Source of the DNA: DT-110 sp030148525
GTDB taxonomy: Bacteria > Bacteroidota > Bacteroidia > Chitinophagales > Saprospiraceae
NCBI GenBank assembly: GCA_965227445.1
Contig: OZ245751.1
Coordinates: forward strand, 2,852,001-2,916,000
Reading direction: 5' to 3'
DNA: 64,000 nucleotides
This document shows positions 43,250 to 52,000 of the stretch, in pieces (the stretch's first letter is position 1; each line of letters starts with the position of its first letter). The notes beneath the pieces are model-generated. The model was not told the origin of the DNA. It saw nothing but the letters and a program-made list of their open reading frames with translations, and made no database searches. Made by a program: the position numbers and the translations under genes.

Positions 43250-43795
43250 ATGAAAGAACGCATAATCATTTACGGACACACTCAACTGGCAGCTATTGTC
43301 GCCGAATATATGGAACGGGAAGGAACCCGCGAAGTGATAGGCTTTGCCCAGCACGAACGTTTTATCGACAAGCAAAATATGTACGACCGGCCAATGCTTC
43401 CCTTTGAGCAACTGGCCAGTGATTATCCACCGGCTATTTTTCAGCTGCATGTACTGCTGGATTTTTCAAACCGCTACGATCTGGCACATATTCAGCAAAC
43501 TTGTGCAGAGGCCAAAGAACAGGGATTTTCCTTGTATACATTTATCGATCAGGAGGCTTTTGTGGCGGAATCGGCCGTAGTGGGTGACAACTGCTGTCTG
43601 ATGCGAGGCGCGCAGGTGGAACCATTTGCACATATCGACTCCAGTGTGCTGGTGCGACCGGGAGGGCATATTGGTCCTGGTGTACGGGTAGGTGCCTGGT
43701 CGCGCATTGGTATAAAAGCCCTCCTGACCGATAACGCACAAATACCACCTGAGTCGACTATCGCCGCCGGGGAGATCATGCGGACGGATGGGTAG
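43250..43795 (+). CDS. Left-handed beta-helix acyltransferase-like protein (PglD-like)
   Basis: 181 residues. The N-terminal Rossmann-like part ('RIIIYGHTQLAAIVAEYME' ... 'VIGFAQHERFID') resembles the PglD nucleotide-sugar domain. The C-terminal part has hexapeptide repeats ('FVAESAVVGDNCCLMRGAQV', 'AHIDSSVLVRPGGHIGPGVR'). It is about 20-30 residues shorter than typical PglD acetyltransferases, and I do not see the usual catalytic His pair clearly, so activity is uncertain. It ends three bases before the convergent TonB-dependent receptor. Confidence 0.75.
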   Translation: MKERIIIYGHTQLAAIVAEYMEREGTREVIGFAQHERFIDKQNMYDRPMLPFEQLASDYPPAIFQLHVLLDFSNRYDLAHIQQTCAEAKEQGFSLYTFIDQEAFVAESAVVGDNCCLMRGAQVEPFAHIDSSVLVRPGGHIGPGVRVGAWSRIGIKALLTDNAQIPPESTIAAGEIMRTDG

Positions 43796-43798
43796 TGA

Positions 43799-46117
43799 TT
43801 ACCAGAAAAATGCAGCCGTCAGGCTTGGCAATATTGGTAACTGATCCACCCGGTCATTCGTGATGCGGTCTACGTAAAAAATATTTGGACGGTCGTAGAC
43901 ATTACTCACACTGGCACTCATTTCCAGGCGGCTGTCCCCCGATTTATTCAGAAAGAAGGTACGTTGTACCGATAGGTCCAATCGATGATAGGCCGACAGC
44001 CGTCCTCCGTTACGCTCCTTGGAAAGCAGTACTCCCAGGGGGAAGTTACCGGTCAGTACCGATTGCCCCCGCAACAGATCGCGGGGCGGAATATCCTGAT
44101 AAAAGCCCACCGTCTGTGTAAAGGGGAAAGCCGATCCCAGGTTCCAGCGCACCGAAGCCCGCCAGGCTTTGCGATCTCCCCAGGAATAAGCCCCGAGCAG
44201 GTTCAGGTTATGCCGGCGGTCGTAGACCGTGGGGTAGATCTGTGAACCATCGTCCCGTTCGGTCCACGCCAGGGCGTAGGCTGCCCACAGATACCAGGAG
44301 GAGGATCGATATTCGGCGGTGAGTTCGGCTCCGTAAGCTTCACCGGTTTCCACCAAAAAGTCGGGATCACTGCCTTGCTCTTTAGTGCGATTCAAATTGA
44401 TAAGCTGTTGAAAGCCTTTATAATACCCTTCAGCCCGTACCTGTAATCGGTCGGTGACATCAAACTCCCAACCTGCCAACCCGTGCACTGCTCGCTGCAG
44501 ATTACCGGAGGCTGTACTTCCGTCGGGTTGTGTGAGTTGTCCCTGGGGCCCGGCCAAAAAGCCAACAAAGAAATTCACCACATCTTCCTCATTGGTTGTT
44601 CCCAGGACATTTTGACTGTAGAGTCCCCCGGCAGCCTTAAACCGCATGCGATCACTGGCCAGAAATTTCACACCCAGCCTTGGTTCGGGAGATAACTGAG
44701 ATTGTGCGGCATAATAGTGCATGCGCAAACCGGGTTCCAGTATCCAGGACCCGGCTCGTACCTGATACCGCGCATAACCCGCTATTTCGGAGGTGAAATC
44801 ACGTTGTTGCACCGTTTGTCCTAACGGATTATTGAAGGAGAAATCAGTGTTGAATCCATGGAAGTCGAGCCCGTATCGCAGTTCGCTCCCGGCACCGAAA
44901 TACGTAAAATGCAACTGCGCCGTATAACTGACCACTCCACTGGTGCGCGGACCGGCACCCTCTTCTTCCAGCGCCGTCAGGTAATCCGTGTAGCCCACTA
45001 CTCCATCTACGACCACGTTGGCGTTGGGGGGTACCAATCGAAAATTGGCACCGCCTCCCGACACCTGCCAATTGAGGGAGGCAATGTCCGGTACGGAAAA
45101 CGCATCGGTGAAATGAAGGCCAAATACATCCAGTTCGCTTCCCGTATTACCACTAAACGAAATTTTCCCGTACATATCTCCATACGAAAAGGGCAAACCG
45201 GCCGACTCATCGCTGGCACCTTCACTGGCGAGGATGGCCCGATCAGCTGCGTAGGGATATAGAATAGGTGAGGTTTCATCCAGGTACCCATATTTGCCCG
45301 TCAACAGAAGGGATACACTATTGGGCCTTTCATCGGTGGACGGCACAATGGGCCCCTCGATCAGCGTTCGCGCCTGAAAAGGGCTGGCAGAAACCAATCC
45401 GTGCCAATTCTTTTTATTGCCGGTGCGGGTCTTAATACCGAGTACGGCAGAGAGTCGACCTCCGTGATCGGCCTGAAAACCACCGGTCAGCACATCAACC
45501 GATTGAATAGCCTCGGATTCAAACACACTGAACAGGCCAATGGAGTGAAAGGGATTGTAGATGGTCAGTCCATCGAGTAACACCCGTGTCTGAGAGGGCG
45601 CACCTCCCCGCACGAACAATTGCCCGCCCTGATCACCGCTGCTTACGATTCCCGGCAAAACGGTCAGATATTGGGCTATATCCGGCTCGCCACTGATGGA
45701 CGGTAGTATGGCTATTTCGGCCGGTTCCAGACGACGAACCGACATATTCACGGTCGAGCGGGATCGTTCCCGGCGAGCGGAAACATCCACTGTTTCCAGG
45801 TCAAGGGCTGTTGGGACCAGGGAGATTCGCCGATAGTAGATCCGGCCATCTTCGACCGTAAGTGTAGTATCCATTGGGGCATACCCCAGATAAGAAACCT
45901 GGAGATTCCAGGTGCCGGCCGGCACATCAGTCAGGGCAAAGAAACCCGATTCGTCGGTTGTGGCTCCCAAACCTGTACCTGGCAGTTGAACAGCGGCAAA
46001 GGGAATGGGATCGCCCGACTGATTATCATATACATTTCCCCGGACCACGGCACTTTGCGCAGTAACATTCGATAGGAGTCCTCCCAGGAAGATCAGGGTC
46101 AATAAACATCGATACAT
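43799..46117 (-). CDS. TonB-dependent outer-membrane receptor
   Basis: 772 residues. A signal peptide (1-20) is followed by a carboxypeptidase-regulatory-like domain (about 22-105, 'VRGNVYDNQSGDPIPFAAVQ'). Next comes the plug domain with 'LYVRGGAP'-like 'QLFVRGGAPSQTRVLLDGLT' and 'SVDVLTGGFQADHGGRLSAV'. The C-terminal two thirds form the 22-strand barrel, ending in aromatic Trp ('LTAAFFW') as expected for BAM recognition. It has no SusD partner nearby, so it is not a typical SusCD pair. The ligand is unknown. Confidence 0.93.
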   Translation of the reverse strand: MYRCLLTLIFLGGLLSNVTAQSAVVRGNVYDNQSGDPIPFAAVQLPGTGLGATTDESGFFALTDVPAGTWNLQVSYLGYAPMDTTLTVEDGRIYYRRISLVPTALDLETVDVSARRERSRSTVNMSVRRLEPAEIAILPSISGEPDIAQYLTVLPGIVSSGDQGGQLFVRGGAPSQTRVLLDGLTIYNPFHSIGLFSVFESEAIQSVDVLTGGFQADHGGRLSAVLGIKTRTGNKKNWHGLVSASPFQARTLIEGPIVPSTDERPNSVSLLLTGKYGYLDETSPILYPYAADRAILASEGASDESAGLPFSYGDMYGKISFSGNTGSELDVFGLHFTDAFSVPDIASLNWQVSGGGANFRLVPPNANVVVDGVVGYTDYLTALEEEGAGPRTSGVVSYTAQLHFTYFGAGSELRYGLDFHGFNTDFSFNNPLGQTVQQRDFTSEIAGYARYQVRAGSWILEPGLRMHYYAAQSQLSPEPRLGVKFLASDRMRFKAAGGLYSQNVLGTTNEEDVVNFFVGFLAGPQGQLTQPDGSTASGNLQRAVHGLAGWEFDVTDRLQVRAEGYYKGFQQLINLNRTKEQGSDPDFLVETGEAYGAELTAEYRSSSWYLWAAYALAWTERDDGSQIYPTVYDRRHNLNLLGAYSWGDRKAWRASVRWNLGSAFPFTQTVGFYQDIPPRDLLRGQSVLTGNFPLGVLLSKERNGGRLSAYHRLDLSVQRTFFLNKSGDSRLEMSASVSNVYDRPNIFYVDRITNDRVDQLPILPSLTAAFFW

Positions 46118-46149
46118 TCAGGTGTAACATTTGCCGCAAGATAGCACCT

Positions 46150-46167
46150 TTGGCCAGGGTTGGCCAA
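46150..46167. promoter_or_regulatory. Possible operator upstream of the TonB receptor
   Basis: Inverted repeat TTGGCCA-GGGT-TGGCCAA, 33 bases upstream of the receptor ATG. A TTG and a TATCTTGC sequence 21 bases apart on the minus strand could form a weak promoter beside it. Confidence 0.35.
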
Positions 46168-46201
46168 ACGGATCTTGGCAAACAACCGACCAATCGGGCT
46201 C

Positions 46202-46858
46202 TTACAAACCAACCTCCCGCCGAAAGGATTGGAAATCAGGGTGAATACGAATATAGGCCAGATAATCTAATGCGAGAATTCGGTCTTTACCCGTCAGATC
46301 ACAGGCCAGGGCCTGGCGCAGAGCATCGTAGCAGTCACCGGGACGCTCCTCCAGGGAGGCGATACAGGCCCGGTACAGCCATCCTTCCGGATCTTTGGGA
46401 TTAGCACGCAATAACTGATCGACCAGCCGGGTGGCTTCCGGCAGGTCGTATTCCTGCAGCTGCTGATAAGCAGCTATACGATAGCGTTCCTCGGCTCTCT
46501 TTTGGGCACCTTCAAGGTTGGTTTCCGCTACAATATCCAGATTCCCCATACCATCCATCTCGCATATTTGTCCCCCTATCACAATCCCTTGACGCAGAAT
46601 GTAACAGTGAATTACAAACCCCATCATCATCTTGGTCAATATTTCCATTTCGTAGGGCACCCCCTTGTATTGGAAAGAGTCAACGGTCTTGAACCGGGTT
46701 ACATTCCGCTTTTCCAAAACCAGGTCGTCATTGGCAAAAACCTTCTCCTTGCCCGTCATGGTTGACAACCACACCCGAATGATCGCATTTTCGTCGTGAA
46801 ATACAAAGGTGATACCTGAAGCCGAACTCGCGGTGGACTCCGTTGGAAATTGCTTCAT
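46202..46858 (-). CDS. Hypothetical protein with a C-terminal tetratricopeptide-like region
   Basis: 218 residues, cytoplasmic. The N-terminal half (1-125) is beta-rich, with 'IIRVWLSTMTGKEKVF' and 'FQYKGVPYEMEILTKMMMG', and resembles small conserved domains of unknown function. The C-terminal half has helical pairs of the TPR kind ('ATRLVDQLLRANPKDPEGWL', 'CYDALRQALACDLTGKDRIL'). It lies just downstream of the TsaC-like gene (13-base gap), so they may be cotranscribed. I do not recognise a specific family. Confidence 0.65.
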   Translation of the reverse strand: MKQFPTESTASSASGITFVFHDENAIIRVWLSTMTGKEKVFANDDLVLEKRNVTRFKTVDSFQYKGVPYEMEILTKMMMGFVIHCYILRQGIVIGGQICEMDGMGNLDIVAETNLEGAQKRAEERYRIAAYQQLQEYDLPEATRLVDQLLRANPKDPEGWLYRACIASLEERPGDCYDALRQALACDLTGKDRILALDYLAYIRIHPDFQSFRREVGL

Positions 46859-46871
46859 GAAATGCTCTGGT

Positions 46872-47489
46872 CTAGCTAAATTCTAAAACCCCTGCACCCA
46901 GTCGCAGGACTACGGGTTTTTCGTCGGTACAATCGACTACTGTACTGGGCGTATTGCCTCCCGGCCCGGAATCGACAACTATGTCGACCAGCTTCTTAAA
47001 GTCCTCATAAATATCTTCGGGGTCGGTGAAATATTCCAGGATCTCATCATCTGATTTGAGGGAGGTGGTCAGGATGGGACGCCCCAGCTTTTCAATAATC
47101 GCCTGTGGCACCTGATGATCCGGCACCCGGATACCGATGGTTTTCTTGCGGTTTTTGAACATCTTCGGCACACTGTTGGCTGCGTTCAACACGAACGTGA
47201 ATGGTCCGGGAAGATTTCGTTTCAACAGGCGAAAAACGGGATTATCAATTTGCTGTGCATAGTCAGAAACCTGACTGATATCACTGCAAATCATCGCCAA
47301 CATGGCTTTCTTAGGATCCAGTCCCCGTAATTGACAAATGCGTTCTACTGCTTTAGCATTTTCAATATCGCAGCCCAATCCATAAACAGTATCGGTGGGA
47401 TAAATGATGATTCCTCCATCTTTCAATGCGTCGACAACCTGATCGATTTTACGTCCTTCGGGATTATCAGAGTTGATCTTGAGTAGCAT
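46872..47489 (-). CDS. Threonylcarbamoyl-AMP synthase family (Sua5/YciO/YrdC)
   Basis: 205 residues. The YrdC-like fold is marked by 'GGIIIYPTDTVYGLGCDIEN', 'KRNLPGPFTFVLNA', 'KKTIGIRVPDHQVPQAI' and 'PSTVVDCTD'. Such enzymes make threonylcarbamoyl-AMP for the t6A base of tRNA. The short form may also be the YciO branch, whose activity is weaker. Start set at MLLKINSDN (47489), since the upstream in-frame extension to 47591 is hydrophobic and unlike the family. Confidence 0.88.
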   Translation of the reverse strand: MLLKINSDNPEGRKIDQVVDALKDGGIIIYPTDTVYGLGCDIENAKAVERICQLRGLDPKKAMLAMICSDISQVSDYAQQIDNPVFRLLKRNLPGPFTFVLNAANSVPKMFKNRKKTIGIRVPDHQVPQAIIEKLGRPILTTSLKSDDEILEYFTDPEDIYEDFKKLVDIVVDSGPGGNTPSTVVDCTDEKPVVLRLGAGVLEFS

Positions 47490-47597
47490 AGGCAGGGATT
47501 TAATGATTAGCAATGGGTATACACCAATGAATGGTGCACTCCTTCCGGTAAAATAGGAAAAAATCCAGGCTGAAAAAAAGTAAGAGAACACCTATAA

Positions 47598-49187
47598 TCA
47601 CTGGGCATCCAGTGTCAGGTATTCCCGTCCGGCGCGAGCGGGGTGTACCCGGGCACTGATCGGCCCCTCAGCCACCAAAAAATACTGCAAATCGGCTGCA
47701 TTGGGCAATCTTACCCGGTATATTTTCTGGTCATTTTCCTCGCTGCCCGCAGCCTCCATGGGAATTTTGCGAAAGCGCCGCCCCTCCATATCCCGGTAGA
47801 AGACCCATCCGGCCTCTGCTCCTGTCAGAACTACCTCAAGCAATACGGAATCGCCCTTAGCTACATTGGTGATGGGGCCAATCCCGGGAGCCGGATCCGA
47901 AATCAATTTATGGCTACCCAGATATTCCGCGCGTTTTTCCATTAATTCGGCCAACCCGATAATGGGGGTCCCGTCCGCATCCTCCGTGCTTTCCAGGTTA
48001 TGCACAAAGGCCGAGTCGGAATACAGTTTGCTGGAATCCTGCCAGACAGCTTCCTGTACCAGCCCCTGCAGTTCTTTAGCCCGCTCCAGATACTGACCGT
48101 GCAGAAAATGTTCCTCCAGGATGGTCTTGCAGTGAGCCACGTACATTTTCCGGTACAGATTATTGCTTAGCAATTGAGTGACAAGCGGGCGTTTATTGTT
48201 TTGTTGCTTGTAGTGGATGAACATACTCATTTCCTGCATATCGGCATCCGAAAGGTTGGAATTGGATGCTAATCCGCTGAGTCTGAATCCGCCGAAAGCC
48301 AGGTTCAAATCCCAAATAATTGGATGAAAAACACCCTCCTCATCCTGGTATAGATAATAGTTGTGGCAAAAGGCCCCCAGGTAACTATCGAGATTGACGA
48401 TCACATTGCTAAAGGCCAAAAGCCACAGTGCCTGGTCCACGTCCAGATGGGATTCCAGTTCTTCGGGCGACTCATTCAATATCCGGGTAAACTCGATTAA
48501 TTCGCCCCACCCCGTATCGCTCTTTAGTTCGTACAAGCCGGCGTAACAGGCCGAGTCGGCCCCTAAATATTGCAGGGAGGCTTTTTCTCCCTCCGGACAA
48601 CTGTCAGGATGCTCGTAATCCCAGATCGGGTCGCACTTCACCAATACCCCGTCGCCTTCGCCAAAACGCCGTTCCAGAAATTGCTTGTCTACCGATTCAA
48701 CGCTGGTGTATATTCCCAGGTACTCATCATTCACGTACACACGAGCGAAATTGGCGCGGGATGCGGGCATGTATTGCCGAGCTATTTCGTAGGCCATAAT
48801 TTCCCGCAGGAAACTCGGATCGCGAAAACCATTGGATAGTTTCAGCTTATCGTATCCGCCGGGGAGTACCTGGTCATCAATCAGGTCATCGATCTTAATA
48901 TTAAAGGGTAGCTTGTGGTGACCTTTTCGGTGAACGGCATTAAACGACGAGTTACCCTTATAGCGCACGCCTACGGCCCGGTAACGCCTGCCATCCACCT
49001 CCATGTCGGCCGTCAATCGTGGCTCATCGGGATCTTGCTTGTACTTTTCCAGAATCTCAGCCCAATTATCCTCTGCGAAAAATATTTTGATTTCGGTAAT
49101 GTGATCGGTATCGTACAGATCACTCTGGGCGTATATGGTCGTGATCGGTAACAGGTAAATCCACAACAGCCAGCGCAGCCTATTCAT
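47598..49187 (-). CDS. CotH kinase-like protein, paralogue 1
   Basis: 529 residues with a signal peptide (1-20). The CotH domain contains 'KLKLSNGFRDPSFLREIMAY', 'YVNDEYLGIYTSVESVDKQF', 'NLDSYLGAFCHNYYLYQD' and 'PIIWDLNLAFGGF'. Known CotH proteins are atypical protein kinases, including spore-coat CotH, with the 'DLNLAFG' Asp at the metal site. The C-terminal 100 residues are a small beta domain ('VLTGAEAGWVFYRDMEGRR'). It lies 27 bases downstream of a second CotH gene, so the pair is probably one transcript after gene duplication. The secreted target is unknown. Confidence 0.88.
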   Translation of the reverse strand: MNRLRWLLWIYLLPITTIYAQSDLYDTDHITEIKIFFAEDNWAEILEKYKQDPDEPRLTADMEVDGRRYRAVGVRYKGNSSFNAVHRKGHHKLPFNIKIDDLIDDQVLPGGYDKLKLSNGFRDPSFLREIMAYEIARQYMPASRANFARVYVNDEYLGIYTSVESVDKQFLERRFGEGDGVLVKCDPIWDYEHPDSCPEGEKASLQYLGADSACYAGLYELKSDTGWGELIEFTRILNESPEELESHLDVDQALWLLAFSNVIVNLDSYLGAFCHNYYLYQDEEGVFHPIIWDLNLAFGGFRLSGLASNSNLSDADMQEMSMFIHYKQQNNKRPLVTQLLSNNLYRKMYVAHCKTILEEHFLHGQYLERAKELQGLVQEAVWQDSSKLYSDSAFVHNLESTEDADGTPIIGLAELMEKRAEYLGSHKLISDPAPGIGPITNVAKGDSVLLEVVLTGAEAGWVFYRDMEGRRFRKIPMEAAGSEENDQKIYRVRLPNAADLQYFLVAEGPISARVHPARAGREYLTLDAQ

Positions 49188-49214
49188 CGATTCTTGGTTT
49201 GCAGGTAAGAAAAA

Positions 49215-50840
49215 TCAATTCAGGTCGTCCAGCGAAACCGTATGCATTTCCGCTACGTAATGGACCGGAGAAAAGGACACTGCTCTGGCATTTTCGGCCA
49301 GCAAGTAGAATTCCAGGTTTTTTTTGCCGGAAGGCGGGTCCAGGATAATACCAAACACCTGATCACCGGCTTCCTGGTCGAATTGGCTGCCGTCATCTAC
49401 CAGATTGGCTGTCTGAAAAGCCCCCTCTCCTTCGAAGCGATATACAATGCGAACCCTCTTGGTAAAGCGGTCCAGGGGCACCTGAATATGGAAGGCTTCT
49501 ATCTTGTCCCGGGAAAATTGCTCGCGTTCTTTATAGGTGATGCGACCAATATTCGGTGGATTGACCAGCATTTCGTCTGTCTTTTTCAACCAACTGCCCC
49601 GTGCATCCAGGAAGCTCGCAAGCCCCGGAATCTTACTGAGTTTACCGATGGTCTTTTCAAGACTTACGTCAAACTCATCGCTGTTGTAATAGCGGTTGCG
49701 GTCAGTAAGCAGGGGTATCTTGATCAACTCCTGCAACTCGCGGGCCCGCTGTGTTGCCACTCCGCTTACCAACCAGTCGTTGAGGATGGTCCGTACGTGC
49801 GAGAGGTACACCTTGCGATTCATTTCGTCGGCCAACAGCTTATTAATCAGCGGCTTGGCACGGCTGTCGGCATGCAATAGTGGGTCGAGCTCGATCAATT
49901 CCCGTTGTTTAAGGTCGGAGCCCATGCCCGTATTCTTGAAACTCCCAAAAGCCAGGTTCAAATCCCAAATCAGAGGACTGGCGGGATTACCATCGGGTAT
50001 GTACAAGAGGTAATTCGGACTGTTTTGCCCCGAATAGGAGCTCAGGTTTACCAATACATTATTAAAAGCATGCATCCAGAGGGTCCGGTCCACATCCAGA
50101 TCGTTGCCGATATTGGTCACATCGGTTTCCAAGGCATCGGCCAGTGATCGCACGGGGCCATAGCCAACGCCTTTGATAATGCGGAAAAATGCCTCGTAAC
50201 AGGCCATGGAATTATCGTAAATAAGTCCTGTATAGACTCCTCCTTTACAGGGTTGGGGAATATTCTCCTCATCACGTGGAGGATCAGCCAGATATAATGC
50301 CCCCTGCGTATTGGGGAAGTAACGCTCCAAGAAATTGGGACTGTCCACGGCCTCGATATTTACCAGCAATCCGTAGTATTCCTCATTGACCAGCACCTTG
50401 GCGTAGTTCGCTTTGGGGGCCGGCATGTAATCGCGGGCAATCTCGTAACCCAGCACTTCCCGTACCAGGCTGGGATCGCGCAATGCACTCGATAACTTCA
50501 GGGCCGTATACCCCTGGTAGTTTTGATCCGCATCGGTGTAGTTGAGCTGAATGTGCAGACTGTTGCGTTTATTTCCGGGCTTAAAGGCCCGTGATCGGCG
50601 GATCCGTACCCCTACCCCCGGAAATGACTGACCGTTTAAGGTGAGGTCCCCTTCCAGCATTTCATCCCCGTTATAGCGCAGAGAATCCAGCACAAACCGC
50701 CAATCATCTTCGGCAAAGCGAATTTCGAGTTCCTGAATGCTATCTGTAGTATACAGATCGGGAAGAGTAGATTGAGATTGGACAGGGCTTAGACCGAAAA
50801 TGACCAATAGCCAGCACGTGAGGCGAAACCATTTTTTCAT
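49215..50840 (-). CDS. CotH kinase-like protein, paralogue 2
   Basis: 541 residues with a signal peptide (1-22, ending 'SPVQSQ'). Same architecture as its neighbour: 'ALKLSSALRDPSLVREVLGY', 'LVNEEYYGLLVNIEAVDS', 'NVLVNLSSYSGQNSPNYLLY' and 'PLIWDLNLAFGSF'. The C-terminal beta domain has 'VPLDRFTKRVRIVYRFEG'. The metal-site Asp-Leu-Asn is kept in both copies, so both could be active. Sequence divergence is clear, so the duplication is not recent. Confidence 0.88.
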   Translation of the reverse strand: MKKWFRLTCWLLVIFGLSPVQSQSTLPDLYTTDSIQELEIRFAEDDWRFVLDSLRYNGDEMLEGDLTLNGQSFPGVGVRIRRSRAFKPGNKRNSLHIQLNYTDADQNYQGYTALKLSSALRDPSLVREVLGYEIARDYMPAPKANYAKVLVNEEYYGLLVNIEAVDSPNFLERYFPNTQGALYLADPPRDEENIPQPCKGGVYTGLIYDNSMACYEAFFRIIKGVGYGPVRSLADALETDVTNIGNDLDVDRTLWMHAFNNVLVNLSSYSGQNSPNYLLYIPDGNPASPLIWDLNLAFGSFKNTGMGSDLKQRELIELDPLLHADSRAKPLINKLLADEMNRKVYLSHVRTILNDWLVSGVATQRARELQELIKIPLLTDRNRYYNSDEFDVSLEKTIGKLSKIPGLASFLDARGSWLKKTDEMLVNPPNIGRITYKEREQFSRDKIEAFHIQVPLDRFTKRVRIVYRFEGEGAFQTANLVDDGSQFDQEAGDQVFGIILDPPSGKKNLEFYLLAENARAVSFSPVHYVAEMHTVSLDDLN

Positions 50841-51343
50841 ACTGTGGGAAACTTGTGGTTAGTGCTATAATTATACCAATAAATTCTTGCCTTTCGGCAA
50901 AAGAATACGGAAAGGACACCTGCGAATATATTAGTTTTTGAGTGATATTTCAGTATACACAGGGGTTCTATTGGCTTTGTTTTTTGAGCGGCTGTTTGGG
51001 TTCAGTTTAGGCAACCAGCCTGTGCGAAGCTTCAGCTTGGGAGGGGAGCCCCAGGCTGTTCGATCCAGAGGATTGTTCCAACGCACCAACACTAAATTTG
51101 GTAGGTTGCAATGTGTATGCACGCTAAGCACCACCGCTGAAGCGGCGGCATTATCAAATGCGATCATAATGAGACGTAAGACGTGGATCCGTCCAAAAAA
51201 CCAAAGATGCGATAAATCGCGTCTCTACAGGAATGTTTTCTCATCGGGATCCCATTCTCCCTTTCTCCAACTCTCCAACTCACGCCGTGAACCGTGCATG
51301 CCTGCCGAAGCCCCTACGGGCGTAGGCAGGGACCGTGATCCTT
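50841..51343. other. Repeat-rich intergenic region
   Basis: 503 bp without a gene. It holds the second copy of the 21-bp mini-hairpin motif (50888-50908), a CTGAAGCGGCGG palindrome (about 51129-51153), the GACGCGAT palindrome plus an 8-bp CTCCAACT array (51206-51281), and a CCGTG array split by the palindrome CCTGCCGAAGCC...GGCGTAGGCAGG (51285-51343), which abuts the next gene's stop. Confidence 0.7.
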
Positions 51344-51793
51344 TCACTTCCGTTTCTTCCCCCTTTCACTAAGCGCCCGGCTTTTATCCCGCTTAAAGGA
51401 TTTGATAGAGTCGATGTGGCGAAAGCGCAGGGCGCTCCAGTCGGCATCAATGGCGACCTGGCGGACCGCCTCGAAGCCGTGGTTGCCCAATGGATCCCAG
51501 CCCTGGTCACGGGTAATATCCGTTTGGTAGGTTTTGCTCGATTTTTTGGCGTAAGCCAGCCATAATAAACCGTCGTCAGCGAGTGCTTTGACAGCGGTGT
51601 CTGCGAAGCGGGCAATGTCAGTTGCCTGGTAGACAAAGGCCAGGATCATCCCGTAATTAACGGGGCCGGGATCGGTATGAACGGCAGTCGTATTAGTCCA
51701 CTCCTTAATTTCCGCATCGAAGGAATCCGGAGCGTGGAGCACCAAAATGGCCCCCTGATCTTTGTACTGAAGCTTTCGCAAAAGGTCGGTCAT
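51344..51793 (-). CDS. Conserved protein of unknown function (DUF3052-like)
   Basis: 149 residues, cytoplasmic, without membrane segments. Conserved-looking stretches are 'DGLLWLAYAKKSSKTYQTDI', 'RDQGWDPLGNHGFEAVRQVA' and 'DWSALRFRHIDSIKSF', ending in a basic tail. I associate these with DUF3052-type proteins, from memory and with limited certainty. Both flanks carry CCGTG arrays. Confidence 0.65.
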   Translation of the reverse strand: MTDLLRKLQYKDQGAILVLHAPDSFDAEIKEWTNTTAVHTDPGPVNYGMILAFVYQATDIARFADTAVKALADDGLLWLAYAKKSSKTYQTDITRDQGWDPLGNHGFEAVRQVAIDADWSALRFRHIDSIKSFKRDKSRALSERGKKRK

Positions 51794-51824
51794 ATGTATT
51801 TTGATTTAATGGTAGATGGGTAAA

Positions 51825-51844
51825 GTCGATCCGGGAGGATCGAC
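51825..51844. repeat. Perfect GTCGATCC palindrome
   Basis: GTCGATCC-GGGA-GGATCGAC with eight-base perfect arms. The trailing GGATCGACATCCC also occurs near 22280. Confidence 0.6.
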
Positions 51845-51859
51845 ATCCCTTTCTCCAAC

Positions 51860-52000
51860 TCACGCCGTAAACCGTGAGCCGTAAGCCGTGAACCATGGAC
51901 CGTGAGCCGTGAACCTTGGACCATGAACCGTGCACCTTGAACCGTGCACCGTGGCCCCTGAACCGTAAGCCGTAAGCCGTGGATCGTAAACCGTGAACCT
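51860..52000 (+). repeat. CCGTG-type heptad array abutting the 1502-residue protein stop
   Basis: About 19 units (CCGTAAA, CCGTGAG, CCGTAAG, CCATGGA, CCTTGGA and so on) in 7-bp register. The last unit shares bases with the stop codon of the minus-strand gene. Confidence 0.9.

Noticed and set aside
47489..47591. N-terminal membrane extension of the TsaC-like protein
   Set aside because: The extension is hydrophobic, whereas the family starts near MLLKINSDN; the later ATG fits.
50938..51372. 144-residue open frame on the plus strand
   Set aside because: It runs through palindromes and repeat arrays and overlaps the 3' end of the gene at 51344; not a plausible protein.
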